64,000 nt of DNA from Fulvimarina sp. (GCA_002700095.1 PACL01000053.1:28067-92066), one strand, 5' to 3'; numbered from the stretch's first letter, positions 8,636 through 21,075 are shown. The notes: a model not told the origin generated them from the sequence alone. Numbers and translations: made by a program.

Positions 8636-9441
8636 CCCGGCCCCGTCTCACTCTGGACGCCGTCGGCGCCATCCTCCTCGCCCTCGTCTGGATATCGCCG
8701 CTGGTCTTCGCCGCCTGGGCCGCATTCCACACGCCGACCGCCGCCGTCGCTTTCGACCTCACCGCGCCGCTGACGCTCGACAACTTCGTCGCCGTCTGGG
8801 AGCGCGCACCCTGGATCGCTTACGTGCTGAACACGATGCAGCTCGTCACCATCGTCCTCGTCGGCCAGTTCGTCCTGTGCACGCTCGCCGGCTTCGCATT
8901 TGCCCGCTTCGATTTCCCAGGACGCGGCGTGCTCTTCGTTCTCGTGCTGATGCAGCTCTTCGTGCTGCCGGAAGTGCTGATCGTCGAGAACTACGCCATC
9001 GTGGCCGAGCTCGGGCTGTTCGACACGACGCTCGGCATGGGCCTGCCCTACATGGCCAGCGCCTTCGGCATCTTCCTCTTGCGCCAGGCCTTCAAGTCGG
9101 TGCCGCGCGAACTGGAAGAGGCGGCGCGCGTCGAGGGCTGTTCCTGGACGGGCGTCCTGTGGCGGGTCTACGTGCCGGCCGCCCGGTCGACCTATCTCGC
9201 CTACGCCCTCGTCTCGGTGGCGACGCACTGGAACAACTTTCTCTGGCCGCTGGTCGTGACCAACTCGCCCGACGTGCGTCCGCTGACGGTCGGTCTGTCG
9301 CTCTTCGGCGCGCCCGAAAACGGCGTCGACATCTCCCTCGTCAGCGCCGCGACGCTGATGGTCGTGGCTCCGCTGCTCGTTGCGTTCTTGATCTTCCAGC
9401 GCCAGTTCCTGCAGGCCTTCCTGACGGCCGGGATCAAATAG
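8632..9441 (+). CDS. ugpE: ABC transporter permease, UgpE/MalG type
   Basis: A 269-residue permease, partner of the preceding gene. It has six predicted helices and the EAA loop EEAARVEGCSWTGVLWRVYV. It begins within the stop of the upstream permease (ATGA overlap) and closes the four-gene importer operon. After the stop there are 121 bases before the convergent moeA end; two TTCGAA motifs occur there, but no clear T-run terminator is visible. Confidence 0.86.
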   Translation: MTRPRLTLDAVGAILLALVWISPLVFAAWAAFHTPTAAVAFDLTAPLTLDNFVAVWERAPWIAYVLNTMQLVTIVLVGQFVLCTLAGFAFARFDFPGRGVLFVLVLMQLFVLPEVLIVENYAIVAELGLFDTTLGMGLPYMASAFGIFLLRQAFKSVPRELEEAARVEGCSWTGVLWRVYVPAARSTYLAYALVSVATHWNNFLWPLVVTNSPDVRPLTVGLSLFGAPENGVDISLVSAATLMVVAPLLVAFLIFQRQFLQAFLTAGIK

Positions 9442-9562
9442 CCGGAGGGCTGGCGCCCCGTTCGAACCCACGTTCGAAGGCATGCCGTATCCGGCCTCGA
9501 CGCCCAGGCCGCGCGGCTGCTCGGCCCGGGCAAGACGCTCCCGTGACGCTTCGTCCGCCCGA

Positions 9563-10774
9563 TCAGGCCAGATCGACGACCAGGCAGGCGTCTCCGGCCT
9601 TAGCCGCCGGCGCGTGAGGTGGGCGCATCACCAGGACGTCGGCCGCCGCATAGATCGACAGGAGCGAGGAGTCCTGGCGCGGCAGCGGCGTCGCGCCGGT
9701 CGTCCCGTCGTCCTGAAGGACGCTGGTCGAGCGCATGAAGTCGCTGCGCATGCCGTTGGCGGGCACGTCGGCGCCGAGGATGGCGGGGCGCGCCAGCGGC
9801 CGGTCGGCAAGGCCGGCGAGGCGCCGGATCAGCGGGGCGAGAAACAGCGTCGCGGCGACCATCGAGGAGGCGGGATTGCCGGGCAGCCCGACGAGGCGCA
9901 TCGCGCCGATGCTGCCGGCCATCAGCGGCTTGCCGGGGCGCATCGCGACCTTGAGGAAGGCGATGTCGACCTGGCGCTGCTCGAACACCTTGCCGATCAG
10001 ATCGTGGTCGCCGACCGAGGCGCCGCCGATGGTGACGAAGCAGTCGCAGCCCTCTGCCAGTGCCCGATCGAGATGGCCGGCGATCACGTCCTCGCGGTCC
10101 GGGGCGATGCCGCAGTCGAGGACGCTGCCGCCCGCCGCCTCGACCAGGGCGGCGACGCCATAGCTGTTGGAGGCGACGATCTGGGAGGGGCCGACGACCT
10201 CGCCAGGCGGCACCAGCTCGTCGCCGGTGGCGAGCACGGCCACCTTCGGCCGGTCGAGGACGGCAAGCACCGGATGGCCGCCGCTCGCCGCCAGCGCCAC
10301 GGCGCCGGGGGTGAGCAGCGTGCCGGCCGAAAGCAGCACCGCGCCGGACGAGAAGTCGACGCCCGCCGGGCGGATGTGCTGGCGGGGCGAGACCGCTTCC
10401 ATTGGCACCAGCGCGCCATCATCGGTCCGCTCGGCATCTTCCTGGATCAGGATCGCGTCGGCGCCCTCCGGCACCGGGGCGCCGGTGAAGATGCGCACCG
10501 CCTCGCCGGGGGCGATGTGTCCGACGAAGGCGCGTCCCGCGGCCGATTCGCCGATCACCCGCAGCGGCCGGAACGGGGGCTTTGCGTCTTCGGCCCGGAG
10601 CGCATAGCCGTCCATCGCCGAGGCGTCGAAGCCCGGCTGGGTGCGTTGTGCGACGATGTCCTCGGCGAGGACCCGGCCGGCCGCCTCGCGCAGCGGCACC
10701 GCGACCTGCCGACGGATCGGTTCGGCGGCGCCGACCAGCCGGCGATGGGCGTCCTCGACGGAGATCAGGCTCAT
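9563..10774 (-). CDS. moeA: Molybdopterin molybdenumtransferase MoeA
   Basis: The 403-residue protein inserts molybdate into adenylylated molybdopterin in the cytoplasm. Signatures include [11 protein letters not shown] near residue 50, [34 protein letters not shown] and [11 protein letters not shown]. Its length is normal for MoeA. It is the last gene of an operon and its start overlaps the moaC stop by four bases, placing two molybdenum cofactor genes in a row. Confidence 0.95.
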   Translation of the reverse strand: MSLISVEDAHRRLVGAAEPIRRQVAVPLREAAGRVLAEDIVAQRTQPGFDASAMDGYALRAEDAKPPFRPLRVIGESAAGRAFVGHIAPGEAVRIFTGAPVPEGADAILIQEDAERTDDGALVPMEAVSPRQHIRPAGVDFSSGAVLLSAGTLLTPGAVALAASGGHPVLAVLDRPKVAVLATGDELVPPGEVVGPSQIVASNSYGVAALVEAAGGSVLDCGIAPDREDVIAGHLDRALAEGCDCFVTIGGASVGDHDLIGKVFEQRQVDIAFLKVAMRPGKPLMAGSIGAMRLVGLPGNPASSMVAATLFLAPLIRRLAGLADRPLARPAILGADVPANGMRSDFMRSTSVLQDDGTTGATPLPRQDSSLLSIYAAADVLVMRPPHAPAAKAGDACLVVDLA

Positions 10775-11277
10775 TGCGCCGGAGCCCCGGCCCGGAAGTC
10801 GCCCGAGCGCCCGCCGGATTTCGCCAGGAGCCGGATGCCGGTGATCTCCATGGTTCGGTCCACCGCCTTGGCCATGTCGTAGATCGTCAGGCAGGCGACG
10901 GAGACCGCCGTCAGCGCCTCCATCTCGACACCGGTGCGTCCGGTCAGCTTTGCCATGGCGGTGACGCGCAGGCCGGGGAGGGCGGGGGCGGCGACGATCT
11001 CGACGCCGATCTTCGACAGGATCAGCGGGTGGCAGAGCGGGATCAGCTCGTGGGTCCGCTTGGCCGCCATGATGCCGGCGATCCGCTCGACGCCGACGAC
11101 GTCACCCTTCTTGGTCTCGCCGCCCTCGATCAGCGCGAGGGTCTCGGGGCGCATCACGACGCAGCCTTCCGCCTCGGCGATGCGCACGGTCTCGGCCTTG
11201 TCGCCGACATCGACCATCGCCGCCTTGCCGCTGGCGTCGAGATGGGTGAGGCGCGGTTCTGCGTCACTCTCGCTCAC
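10771..11277 (-). CDS. moaC: Cyclic pyranopterin monophosphate synthase MoaC
   Basis: The 168-residue enzyme converts the product of MoaA into cyclic pyranopterin monophosphate, an early step of molybdenum cofactor synthesis. It carries the conserved [12 protein letters not shown] and [19 protein letters not shown] segments and the terminal DMAKAVDR motif. The MoaA partner is not in the window. It overlaps trpC upstream and moeA downstream by four bases each. Confidence 0.96.
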   Translation of the reverse strand: MSESDAEPRLTHLDASGKAAMVDVGDKAETVRIAEAEGCVVMRPETLALIEGGETKKGDVVGVERIAGIMAAKRTHELIPLCHPLILSKIGVEIVAAPALPGLRVTAMAKLTGRTGVEMEALTAVSVACLTIYDMAKAVDRTMEITGIRLLAKSGGRSGDFRAGAPAQ

Positions 11278-12101
11278 GCGCCGGCTCCGGCGCGGGCGAC
11301 CTCTTCGCGAGGACTGCCGAGAAGAACGCGCGTCGCCGCGGCGACGTCTTCCTGGCGCATCAGGCTCTCGCCGACGAGGAAGGTCTGGATGCCGTGTTCG
11401 GCGAGCTTCAGGCAGTCGGCATGGGTGAAGATGCCGCTCTCGCCGACGACGATCCGGTCGTCGGGGATGAGGCTCGCCAGCCGCCCGGCATTGTCGAGGC
11501 TGGTCTCGAAGGTCTTCAGATTGCGGTTGTTGATGCCGACCAGCGGCGAGGCGAGCTGCAGCGCCCGCTCGGTCTCGGCCTCGTCATGCACCTCGATGAG
11601 GACGTCGAGGCCGTGGCGGTCGGCCGCCTCCTCGAGCGCCCTCGCGACATCGTCGCTCACCGCCGCCATGATGATCAGGATCGCGTCGGCGCCCCAGGCG
11701 CGGGCCTCGGCCACCTGGTAGGGATCGTAGAGGAAGTCCTTGCGCAGCGCCGGCAGGCCGGTCGCCGCCCGCGCCGCTGCCAGGAACTCCGGTCGGCCCT
11801 GGAAGGAGGGCCCGTCGGTGAGGATGGAGAGGCAGGTCGCCCCGCCCTGTTCATAGGCCCGGGCAAGACTCGGCGGATCGAAGTCCTCGCGGATCAGGCC
11901 CTTGGAGGGGCTCGCCTTCTTCACCTCGGCGATCAGCGCCAGGCGGCCGTCCCCGAGCGTCCGCTCGATGGCCGCCCGGAAGCCGCGCGGCGGCTCGAGG
12001 CCGGCGATCTGCGCCTCGAGGTCGGCAGGGGGCGTCGCGGCCTTGGCGGCGGCGATCTCCTCCAGCTTGTAGTCTCGGATACGGGAAAGGATGTCGCTCA
12101 T
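11274..12101 (-). CDS. trpC: Indole-3-glycerol phosphate synthase
   Basis: The 275-residue TIM-barrel enzyme closes the indole ring in tryptophan synthesis. Visible catalytic and phosphate-binding segments are [33 protein letters not shown] and VGESGI. It follows trpD with a four-base overlap. No trpG, trpE, trpF, trpB or trpA is in the window, so the pathway is split in this genome. Confidence 0.96.
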   Translation of the reverse strand: MSDILSRIRDYKLEEIAAAKAATPPADLEAQIAGLEPPRGFRAAIERTLGDGRLALIAEVKKASPSKGLIREDFDPPSLARAYEQGGATCLSILTDGPSFQGRPEFLAAARAATGLPALRKDFLYDPYQVAEARAWGADAILIIMAAVSDDVARALEEAADRHGLDVLIEVHDEAETERALQLASPLVGINNRNLKTFETSLDNAGRLASLIPDDRIVVGESGIFTHADCLKLAEHGIQTFLVGESLMRQEDVAAATRVLLGSPREEVARAGAGA

Positions 12102-13129
12102 CGGTTCTCCTTGCCGAGCTTCTGGGTGACGCCGGCGAGGCGGTCCAGCGCGTCCCTTGCCCGGCCGGCGTCGATCGCCTCGGCGGCTCGGGCGACACCG
12201 GCGGGAAGATCCGGCACGACGCCTGCCATCACCAGCGCGCCGGCGGCGTTGAGCAGCACCGTGTCGCGGTAGGCGCCCGGCGCCCCGTCGAGCACGGCCT
12301 TCAGCGCCGCTGCATTGTGGGCGCCGTCGCCGCCCTTCAATTCGTGCAGCTTCCAGCGCGTCACCCCGGCTTCCTCGGGGTCGATGCTGAACTCGCTGAT
12401 CGCGCCGTCCTTCAGCTCGGCCACATGGGTCGTCCCGGTCGGCGTCATCTCGTCGAGGCCGTCGCCATGTACCACCCAGGCGGCCTCGGTGCCGAGCGCC
12501 TTCAGCGTCTCGGCGATCGGCCGCAGCCAGTCGGGCGAGAATACACCGACGAGCAGCTTCCTGACGCCGGCGGGATTGGCGAGCGGGCCGAGCAGGTTGA
12601 AGACGGTGCGGGTGCCGAGCTCGACCCGGCTCGGGCCGACGAAGCGCATCGCCGCGTGATGGGTCGGGGCGAACATGAAGCCGAGGCCGGTCTCGGCGAT
12701 GGCGCGGCCGATCTGCTCGGGCTTCAGGTCGACGTCGATACCGAGCGCCGCGAGCACGTCCGCCGAGCCGGATTTCGACGACAATGCGCGGTTGCCGTGC
12801 TTGGCGACGACGAGGCCGCAGCCGGCGAGGACGAAGGCCGAGGCGGTGGAGATGTTGTAGGTGCCGGCATGGTCGCCGCCGGTGCCGACAATGTCGATCG
12901 CCCCGTCCGGGCAGGCGACCTTCGCCATGTTCGCCCGCATCACCGACACTGCGCCGGTGATCTCGTCGACGCTCTCGCCGCGCACCCTGAGCGCCATCAG
13001 GAGGCCGCCGATCTGGGACGGCGTCGCCTCGCCGCTCATCATCACCTGGAAGGCCGCCGTGGCCTCCTCCCGGGTCAAAGCGTGCCCGTCGGCCACCCTG
13101 GCGAGAAACGGCTTCAGCGTCTGGCTCAT
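12098..13129 (-). CDS. trpD: Anthranilate phosphoribosyltransferase
   Basis: The 343-residue enzyme transfers phosphoribose from PRPP to anthranilate. The PRPP site is seen as [17 protein letters not shown], followed by [17 protein letters not shown]; the anthranilate side includes [21 protein letters not shown] His follows GTGGD where Gly is common, at a position that I believe varies. It overlaps both the upstream ppiD-like gene and trpC by four bases. Confidence 0.96.
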   Translation of the reverse strand: MSQTLKPFLARVADGHALTREEATAAFQVMMSGEATPSQIGGLLMALRVRGESVDEITGAVSVMRANMAKVACPDGAIDIVGTGGDHAGTYNISTASAFVLAGCGLVVAKHGNRALSSKSGSADVLAALGIDVDLKPEQIGRAIAETGLGFMFAPTHHAAMRFVGPSRVELGTRTVFNLLGPLANPAGVRKLLVGVFSPDWLRPIAETLKALGTEAAWVVHGDGLDEMTPTGTTHVAELKDGAISEFSIDPEEAGVTRWKLHELKGGDGAHNAAALKAVLDGAPGAYRDTVLLNAAGALVMAGVVPDLPAGVARAAEAIDAGRARDALDRLAGVTQKLGKENR

Positions 13130-15012
13130 CGAACCGTCGCCTTCGCCTGTTCCATCGCCTCGGCGTTGATGCGAACCGGGAACTCGTTCTGCAAGAGCGT
13201 TACGTAGCTCTCGTAGAGGTCGTTGGCCAGCATCCCCGCCATCTGCTGGCGCTGGGCCTGACTCACATTCGCCGACGGATCGGCGGGCGGCGAGACCTCG
13301 GCGACCTTCAGGACGAGGCGCGTGCCGGTATCCTTGCCCGGCGCCGTCTCGACCGCGCCGGCCGGGCCCGAAAAGGCCGCCTCGACGCCGGGCTGGCCGA
13401 GGTCGCTCACCCCCGACTGGCGGGTGATGGCGTTGGCCGTCGCAGCCTGCGCCCCTGCCTCCGCGGCGATGTCGGCGATGCTCCTGCCGTCCTCGACCGC
13501 TTTCGCCAGCGTGTTCGCCTGCTCCTCCAGCTGCTCGCCGGCGCGCTCCCGCTTCCAGTCGCCGACCACCGTCTCGCGCACCGCGTCCAGCTGGCGGTCA
13601 TGGGCGGGATCGATGCTGGCGACGTCGTAGAAGACGTAGCCGTTCGGATCGACATTGACCGGCAGCGCGTCGAAGCCGGGCTCGCTCTCGAAGGCGGCGG
13701 CAAGGAGGTCGGACTTCTGCGGCAGCTCGACCGGCTGGCCGTCGGGGGCGTTGCCGTTGCGATCGACCGCGGCGACGGTCTTGACCGGGATTGCCGCCTG
13801 GGTGGCCGCCTCCTGGAAGGTCGCGCCGCCGCCGCGGGCGTCCTCATAGGCCGAATAGGCCGCGTCCACCGCGTCGGCGGCCTTGGAGAGAGCCAGCGCC
13901 TGGCGGATGTCGCCCTCGACCTCGGCGAGCGGCCGCACGCTCTCCGGCTCGATCTGGCCGACGCGCAGGATCACCGGGCCGAAGACGCCCTCGACGACGT
14001 CCGACACGCCGCCCGCTTCGAGAGCGAAGGCCGCATCGGCGATCGCCGCGTCGGGGATCGCGGCCCTCGTGACGGTGCCGAGGTCGATGTCGGCCGGAGA
14101 GCGGCCGGCCTCGCGGGCGACCTCCTCGAAACTCGCGCCGCCGTCGAGCTTCGCCTTGGCGGCGTCGGCGGCAGCCTTGTCGGGAAAGACGATCTGCTGC
14201 ACGGCGCGGCGCTCCGGCGTCGCGTAGTTCTGCCTGCGGGCCTCGTAGTCGGCCTTGACCTCGGCGTCGCTGACCGCCTTCGGATCGGCCAGCGCCTGGG
14301 GCGTCACCTCGGCATAGACGATCGCGCGGTATTCCGGCGCGGCGTAGCGGGCCTTGTTCTCGTCGAAATAGCTCTGCAGCTGCTCGTCGGTCGGATCCTC
14401 GACGCTGTCGGCCGCCGGCGCCCGCAGCGTCACGTAGTCGATCGTGCGGCGCTCGCCGTTGTAGAGGCCGAGGGCCGTCAGGAACACCGCCGGCGTGTCG
14501 GCGTCTCTAGCGACGGCCTCGATCAGCTGGCTGCGCCGGGCGACGTTCATCTGCTGGGCGACGTAGTCGTTCTCGTTGATGCGGGCGTTGGCGAGAACGT
14601 TGCGGAAGGTCGAGCGGGAGAAATTGCCGCTGGCGTCCTGGAAGGTCGGATCCGCCGCGATCGTCTGGGCCAGTCGCTCGTCGGAGACGCCGAGACCGAG
14701 ATTGCGGCTCTGCTCGTCGAGCACGGCGCCGGCGATCAGCTGGCTCGTCACGCCCTGGTCGATGCCGAAGGCGGCCGCCTCCTGGGCGGTGACCTGACGG
14801 CCGATCTGGCGCGAGATGCGGTTCAGCGCCTGGGAATAGGTGAAGGCGTATTCTGAGGGGGTCACGTCGGTCTCGCCGGCGGAAATCACCGTGTTCGACA
14901 GTCCGCCATTGACCGAGGAGCCGATCCCCCAGACGGCGAAACTCAGGATCAGGAGGCCGAGGAGGATCTTCGCCGTCCAGCCGGACACGCTCCGGCGCAT
15001 CGTCTCGAGCAT
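13126..15012 (-). CDS. ppiD: Membrane-anchored peptidyl-prolyl isomerase/chaperone, PpiD-like
   Basis: The 628-residue protein has a short cytoplasmic start, one transmembrane helix ([18 protein letters not shown]) and a long periplasmic part. That part contains a SurA_N-like chaperone region and a parvulin-type domain around residues 250-370. It should assist folding of exported proteins at the inner membrane. The start at 15012 ([11 protein letters not shown]) has GGAGGA just upstream; a longer frame from 15066 adds 18 Arg/Lys-rich residues and is less likely. It is the first gene of the five-gene overlap operon, an arrangement common in Hyphomicrobiales. Confidence 0.9.
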   Translation of the reverse strand: MLETMRRSVSGWTAKILLGLLILSFAVWGIGSSVNGGLSNTVISAGETDVTPSEYAFTYSQALNRISRQIGRQVTAQEAAAFGIDQGVTSQLIAGAVLDEQSRNLGLGVSDERLAQTIAADPTFQDASGNFSRSTFRNVLANARINENDYVAQQMNVARRSQLIEAVARDADTPAVFLTALGLYNGERRTIDYVTLRAPAADSVEDPTDEQLQSYFDENKARYAAPEYRAIVYAEVTPQALADPKAVSDAEVKADYEARRQNYATPERRAVQQIVFPDKAAADAAKAKLDGGASFEEVAREAGRSPADIDLGTVTRAAIPDAAIADAAFALEAGGVSDVVEGVFGPVILRVGQIEPESVRPLAEVEGDIRQALALSKAADAVDAAYSAYEDARGGGATFQEAATQAAIPVKTVAAVDRNGNAPDGQPVELPQKSDLLAAAFESEPGFDALPVNVDPNGYVFYDVASIDPAHDRQLDAVRETVVGDWKRERAGEQLEEQANTLAKAVEDGRSIADIAAEAGAQAATANAITRQSGVSDLGQPGVEAAFSGPAGAVETAPGKDTGTRLVLKVAEVSPPADPSANVSQAQRQQMAGMLANDLYESYVTLLQNEFPVRINAEAMEQAKATVR

Positions 15013-15249
15013 CGTCGTCTTCCTCCGTGGCTGCCCGGCGTGGCGTCGCCGGGTCTTGCTCTGCATCCTATCGCGGCGGCCGCGCCGCGCACCGCCTTAT
15101 TAGTGAACAGGCGGCAAGGGGCGCAAGCGACCGGCTGCGATTGATTTTCCCCGACCGATCACGGATTGTCCGGCGCAACGGGAGGAACCATCCCGAACCG
15201 GTCGCCGAGGGTGGCCGGACCTGGACTGCGGGAGGACGAAAAGCACACC

Positions 15250-16011
15250 ATGAAGCCCAGACCCCTGATCGCCGGCAACTGGAAGATGAACGGCCGCTTG
15301 CGCCAGCTGACGGAACTGGAACAGATCGCAGCGGCCGCGCCAGACGCCGGCAAGGGCCGCGATCTCCTGATCTGCCCGCCTGCGACGATCCTGTCGGCGA
15401 GCGCCGGTCTTCTTCACGGCAAGGCAGCGATCGGCGGCCAGGACTGCCACACCGAGGCCAGCGGCGCCCATACCGGCGACATCGCTGCCGAGATGCTCGC
15501 CGATCTCGGCGCCACCTACGTCATCGTCGGTCATTCGGAGCGCCGGGCCGACCACGGCGAGAGCGACGCGGTCGTCGAGGCCAAGACGCGGGCCGCCTGG
15601 CGCGCCGGGCTGATCGCCATCGTCTGCATCGGCGAGAGCGAGGCGGAGCGCGAGGCCGGCCAGACGCTGGAGGTCCTCGGCCGCCAGCTCGCCGGCTCGC
15701 TGCCGGAGGGCGTCACGGCCGCCAACACCGTTGTCGCTTATGAGCCGGTCTGGGCGATCGGAACCGGCCGCACCCCGACCGTCGACGACGTGGCCGAGGC
15801 CCATGATTTCCTGCGCCGCACGCTGGTCGAGCGCTTCGGCGAAACGATCGCGAGCGGCGTCCGCCTGCTCTATGGCGGCTCGGTGAAACCCGGCAATGCG
15901 GCCGAGCTCCTCGCCATCGAAAACGTCGATGGAGCGCTGATCGGCGGGGCAAGCTTGAAGGCCGAAGACTTCATCGCGATATGCCGGGCGTGTCCGTCGG
16001 CGGAGAGCTGA
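15250..16011 (+). CDS. tpiA: Triosephosphate isomerase
   Basis: The 253-residue glycolytic enzyme interconverts dihydroxyacetone phosphate and glyceraldehyde-3-phosphate. It shows the N-terminal GNWKMNG, the catalytic His in [10 protein letters not shown], the catalytic Glu in [11 protein letters not shown] and the phosphate loop [10 protein letters not shown]. The start at 15250 follows a GGGAGGA box at 15229-15235; the upstream in-frame ATG at 15166 would add 28 non-homologous residues. It is transcribed away from the ppiD operon. Confidence 0.95.
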   Translation: MKPRPLIAGNWKMNGRLRQLTELEQIAAAAPDAGKGRDLLICPPATILSASAGLLHGKAAIGGQDCHTEASGAHTGDIAAEMLADLGATYVIVGHSERRADHGESDAVVEAKTRAAWRAGLIAIVCIGESEAEREAGQTLEVLGRQLAGSLPEGVTAANTVVAYEPVWAIGTGRTPTVDDVAEAHDFLRRTLVERFGETIASGVRLLYGGSVKPGNAAELLAIENVDGALIGGASLKAEDFIAICRACPSAES

Positions 16012-16032
16012 CGCGGAATCTGGTTGGAATAC

Positions 16033-16057
16033 GGCGCCCTCTTCTGTAGAAGGCGCC
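16033..16057 (+). other. Small hairpin between tpiA and secG
   Basis: GGCGCC with TTCT pairs with AGAA-GGCGCC across a short loop, with a small bulge. No T-run follows, so it is not a classical terminator. It lies 35 bases upstream of the secG start and could protect mRNA or mark the promoter. Confidence 0.25.
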
Positions 16058-16091
16058 CAATTCCTTGAAGCAGACCCTCAACGAAAGTTCG

Positions 16092-16958
16092 ATGGAAACC
16101 ATTCTCATCATCATCCACTTGATGATCGTCGTTGCGCTCGTCATCGTGGTGCTCCTCCAGCGATCGGAAGGCGGAGCCCTTGGCATCGGCGGCGGTGGCG
16201 GCCTGATGTCGGCACGCGGCGCGGCCAATGCCCTGACCCGCACGACTGCGATCCTGGCGGCCGGCTTCTTCGTCACATCGCTGTCCCTCGGCATCCTGGC
16301 TCGCTACGGCGCCCAGCCGACCGACATCCTCGACAACCTGCCGGCCCAGAACGGCCAGACCAGCGGCGAGGAGGGAAGCCTCCTCGACCAGCTCGGCGGC
16401 CTGCCTGCATCGCAGGACGGCGCGGCCGGCCAGGGCCAGCCGGCCTCCGGTACGGCCGGCGGTGGTGCCTCGAGCCCGTCGCTGATCGACCAGTCGTCGC
16501 AGCCCGATGCCCCGGCCGGCGAACCCGCGGCAGAGGCTCCGGCGCCCGAGACTCCGGCGGCTCCGGCCGCAGGCGCCACCGACGCCGCTCCCGCGCCGGC
16601 GGTGGAGACGATCCCCGCCAACCCGGCCGGCGACACGCCGCAGGGCGCCGACGAGACGACGGTTCCGCCCGTCGAGGCGCCGCCCGCCGGCACCGAGCGG
16701 CCCGAGGACGACGCGGCGCCGGCAACTGGTTCCGCCACGCCCTCGACGCAGGACGGTGCGGCGAATGGCGGCGAATCATCCGCCCCGACCGTTGCTCCCG
16801 CGACGACGGGCGAGGCCGCGCCTTCGACCACTGAGCCGGCAGAACCCGCGGCGACGCCTGCTGCACCTCAGGCGCCGGCCGGCTCGACCGACGGTGCGGC
16901 GACGAACGGCGGCACCTCCGACGTTCCGCCCGCCGCCGGGTCGACGAACTCGCAGTAA
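16092..16958 (+). CDS. secG: Preprotein translocase subunit SecG with long Ala/Pro-rich tail
   Basis: Residues 1-80 are a typical SecG: a first helix (LIIIHLMIVVALVIVVLLQ), the RSEGGALG turn, the GLMSARGAANALTRTTAI segment and a second helix. SecG helps SecYE move proteins across the inner membrane. The remaining ~200 residues are low-complexity Ala, Pro, Gly, Thr and Glu with no cysteine. Usual SecG length is 75-150 residues, so the tail is exceptional even for alphaproteobacteria. The start at 16092 (METILIII) is preferred over 16065 because it gives the normal SecG N-terminus. It lies between tpiA and pyrG and is followed by a strong terminator. Confidence 0.9.
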   Translation: METILIIIHLMIVVALVIVVLLQRSEGGALGIGGGGGLMSARGAANALTRTTAILAAGFFVTSLSLGILARYGAQPTDILDNLPAQNGQTSGEEGSLLDQLGGLPASQDGAAGQGQPASGTAGGGASSPSLIDQSSQPDAPAGEPAAEAPAPETPAAPAAGATDAAPAPAVETIPANPAGDTPQGADETTVPPVEAPPAGTERPEDDAAPATGSATPSTQDGAANGGESSAPTVAPATTGEAAPSTTEPAEPAATPAAPQAPAGSTDGAATNGGTSDVPPAAGSTNSQ

Positions 16959-16988
16959 AGGCCTCCGTCGAAGGACGGCCGAACCGAC

Positions 16989-17018
16989 GGGGCGCCTGAC
17001 GGCGCCCCGCGACTTTTT
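16989..17018 (+). terminator. Intrinsic terminator after secG
   Basis: A perfect 8-bp stem GGGGCGCC/GGCGCCCC with a TGAC loop (16989-17008) is followed by GCGAC and five T residues (17014-17018). It lies 31 bases after the secG stop and isolates secG from pyrG. Confidence 0.75.
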
Positions 17019-17131
17019 GGACGATCGATTTTTGTGGATGGGGCGAGGCAGGCTCGCGGCCCCCGACCGCGCGGCGCATGGGTGCGCCTGACCGGTGGAC
17101 CGCGACTTTCTTCGCCCTCGCGCATTCCTGA

Positions 17132-18835
<1,704 letters not shown>

Positions 18836-18888
18836 CGGCGATCGACACGAGCGCCGGTCGACGCCGCTCGAACTGACTGGAGAGGCCG

Positions 18889-19725
18889 ATGCGCTCGATC
18901 GATCACCTGGTGATGCCCTTCGATACGCTGCCCGCCGCGCGGCGGTGGTTCGAGAGCCTCGGCTTCGTCGTCGCCCCGGATGCGATCCATCCCTTCGGCA
19001 CGGGCAATGCCTGCGTTTTCTTCGCCGACGGGCGCTATCTGGAGCCGCTGTCGGTCGTCGAGGAAGCGGTCTATGCCGCGGCGAAGGACGAAGGGCATCT
19101 CTTCGTCGAACGCGATGCGGCGATGCGGGATCTGGCCGAACGACCGGCAATTTCCGGTCTCGGCTTCCGCTCGCAGGACGCGCTGGCCGATCGTGAGCAG
19201 CTGCTCGAAGAGGAAGCCGGCGAAGACGGGCTCGTCGATTTCGAACGGGCGTTGCGCCTGCCGGATGGCGGGACGACGCAGCTGTACTTCCGCCTTGCCT
19301 TCGCGGCGATCCACTCGGCCGACGCCCCGAGCTTCTTCTATTGCGAGGCGCGGCACCAGGTGAAGCCGGACCGCTCGGCGCTGACGCGGCATCCGAACGG
19401 AGCCACGGGCATCGCCGGCGTCAGGCTCTCGGCATCCGACCCGCAAGACTTCCGCGACTATCTGTCCGCCGTCGCCGACAGTCCTGCCGAGGCGCATGGC
19501 GACGGCTCGCTGGCGATCCCGCTCGAGGACGGCCGGCTCGACGTCGTTGCCGGGGGCACGAGCCCGCTGGCGATCGCCAGCCTGACCGTCACGGTCGCCG
19601 ATCTCGCTTTCGCTCAAGACTTCTGGCAGAGCCGGGACATTGACCCTTCGAAGGACGGCGACGGCGTCGCCATCGCCTGCCCGAATGGCCGCGGCACAAT
19701 CCGCTTCATCGAGGACCGCACATGA
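18889..19725 (+). CDS. VOC (glyoxalase-like) superfamily protein
   Basis: The 278-residue protein has two VOC-type halves, beginning [19 protein letters not shown] and [18 protein letters not shown]. The first half resembles the glyoxalase_3 family of unknown substrate, with the metal-site His in the IDHLV start. It has a good GGAGAGG ribosome site and overlaps kdsA by four bases, so it is co-translated with a lipopolysaccharide-core gene. The reaction is unknown. Confidence 0.75.
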   Translation: MRSIDHLVMPFDTLPAARRWFESLGFVVAPDAIHPFGTGNACVFFADGRYLEPLSVVEEAVYAAAKDEGHLFVERDAAMRDLAERPAISGLGFRSQDALADREQLLEEEAGEDGLVDFERALRLPDGGTTQLYFRLAFAAIHSADAPSFFYCEARHQVKPDRSALTRHPNGATGIAGVRLSASDPQDFRDYLSAVADSPAEAHGDGSLAIPLEDGRLDVVAGGTSPLAIASLTVTVADLAFAQDFWQSRDIDPSKDGDGVAIACPNGRGTIRFIEDRT

Positions 19726-20546
19726 CCGCCAGCACCGTCTCCGCCAGATCCGCCACGTTCTCCAACGCGTTGCCCTTCGCGCTGATCGCCGGGCCGTGCC
19801 AGATGGAGAGCCGCGACCATGCGATGATGATCGCCGAAAGGATGAAGCGGATCACGTCGGATCTCGGCATCCCCTATGTCTTCAAGGCGAGCTTCGACAA
19901 GGCCAATCGCACCAGCCTCACCGGCAAGCGCGGCATCGGGCTTTCCGGCGCGCTGCCGGTGTTCCAGGAGGTCGCCGAGACCTTCGACCTGCCCGTCCTC
20001 ACCGACATCCACACCGAGGAGCAGGCCCGCGAGGTCGGCGCCGTCTGCGACATCCTGCAGATCCCGGCCTTCCTCTGCCGCCAGACCGACCTTCTGATCG
20101 CTGCCGCGAAGACCGGCCGGGTGATCAACATCAAGAAGGGCCAGTTCCTCGCGCCGTGGGACATGAAAAACGTCGCCGCCAAGGTGACCGAGAGCGGCAA
20201 TCCCAACGTCCTCCTCACCGAGCGCGGCGTCTCCTTCGGCTACAACACGCTGGTCTCGGATTTCCGTGCCTTGCCGATCATGGCCGAGACCGGCCTGCCG
20301 GTGGTCTTCGACGCGACCCATTCGGTGCAGCAGCCGGGCGGCCAGGGCGGCTCGTCCGGCGGCGAGCGCCGCTTCGTCGAGACACTGGCCCGGGCGGCGG
20401 TGGCCGTGGGTGTCGCCGGGCTGTTCGTCGAGACCCACGAGGATCCGGACAACGCGCCGTCCGACGGGCCGAACATGGTGCCGCTGGACCAGATGGCGGA
20501 GATGCTGAAGCGGTTGAAGGCGCTGGATCAGCTGACGAAGGAGTGA
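19722..20546 (+). CDS. kdsA: 3-deoxy-8-phosphooctulonate synthase
   Basis: The 274-residue enzyme condenses phosphoenolpyruvate with arabinose-5-phosphate to make KDO-8-phosphate, needed for the lipopolysaccharide inner core. It contains [45 protein letters not shown] and [12 protein letters not shown]. Asn in the KANR segment and the overall length are typical. It shares a four-base overlap with the upstream VOC gene. Confidence 0.96.
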   Translation: MTASTVSARSATFSNALPFALIAGPCQMESRDHAMMIAERMKRITSDLGIPYVFKASFDKANRTSLTGKRGIGLSGALPVFQEVAETFDLPVLTDIHTEEQAREVGAVCDILQIPAFLCRQTDLLIAAAKTGRVINIKKGQFLAPWDMKNVAAKVTESGNPNVLLTERGVSFGYNTLVSDFRALPIMAETGLPVVFDATHSVQQPGGQGGSSGGERRFVETLARAAVAVGVAGLFVETHEDPDNAPSDGPNMVPLDQMAEMLKRLKALDQLTKE

Positions 20547-20585
20547 TGCTGGCGCGGGGCGATTACCTGCTCCGCCGAGCCCGGC

Positions 20586-20760
20586 ACACCCCCCTCTGCC
20601 TGCCGGCATCTCCCCCACAAGGGGGGAGATCGCCCTTGCTCGAACGTCTCGCCTCCGTCCGAAACCCTGCGGCTTCCGCCGCGACGATGGGGAGGCGGGA
20701 ACATTGCAGCCTCCGATCTCCCCCCTCGTGGGGGAGATGCCCGGCAGGGCAGAGGGGGGC
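20586..20760. repeat. Inverted-repeat intergenic element
   Basis: Two arms of about 46 bases (20586-20631 and 20715-20760) are near-perfect reverse complements. Each arm contains its own hairpin (ATCTCCCCC with GGGGGAGAT). The spacer of about 80 bases has no frame of interest. The layout resembles rhizobial RIME-type miniature repeats. It lies between convergent kdsA and brnA and could also act in 3' end formation. Confidence 0.7.
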
Positions 20761-20802
20761 GAGCTGCCGCCGACGTCAGCTCGAAAGCACCCCGCCCCAA
20801 AC

Positions 20803-21075
20803 CTACCGATGCGCCTCCACATAGGCTTTCAAGACCTCCTGCATCTTCGTCAGATGGCCCTTGCCCTGTGCCTTGAAGAATTCGAACACCTCGGGGTCGA
20901 GCTTCAGATGCACCGATTTCGGCGCCGGCCTCGGCGAGTTGCGCATCGCACTCGCCCAGAACTCCCGGCCCAGGCTCTCGCCCTCGGGGGCATTCGGATC
21001 GCGGTGAAGCTCACCCCTTTCCCTCATTCGCCTGATTTCGTCGAGCGATGCCCGCCTGATAGTCTCGTCGCTCAT
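20803..21075 (-). CDS. brnA: BrnA-type antitoxin
   Basis: The 90-residue protein is the DNA-binding antitoxin of a type II BrnTA pair. The C-terminal half (KSVHLKLDPEVFEFFKAQG, then MQEVLKAYVEAH) matches the ribbon-helix-helix part of BrnA. The start at 21075 has a near-consensus AAAGGAGGT ribosome site four bases upstream, located inside the toxin gene. The two genes overlap by 65 bases in different frames. Confidence 0.85.
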   Translation of the reverse strand: MSDETIRRASLDEIRRMRERGELHRDPNAPEGESLGREFWASAMRNSPRPAPKSVHLKLDPEVFEFFKAQGKGHLTKMQEVLKAYVEAHR

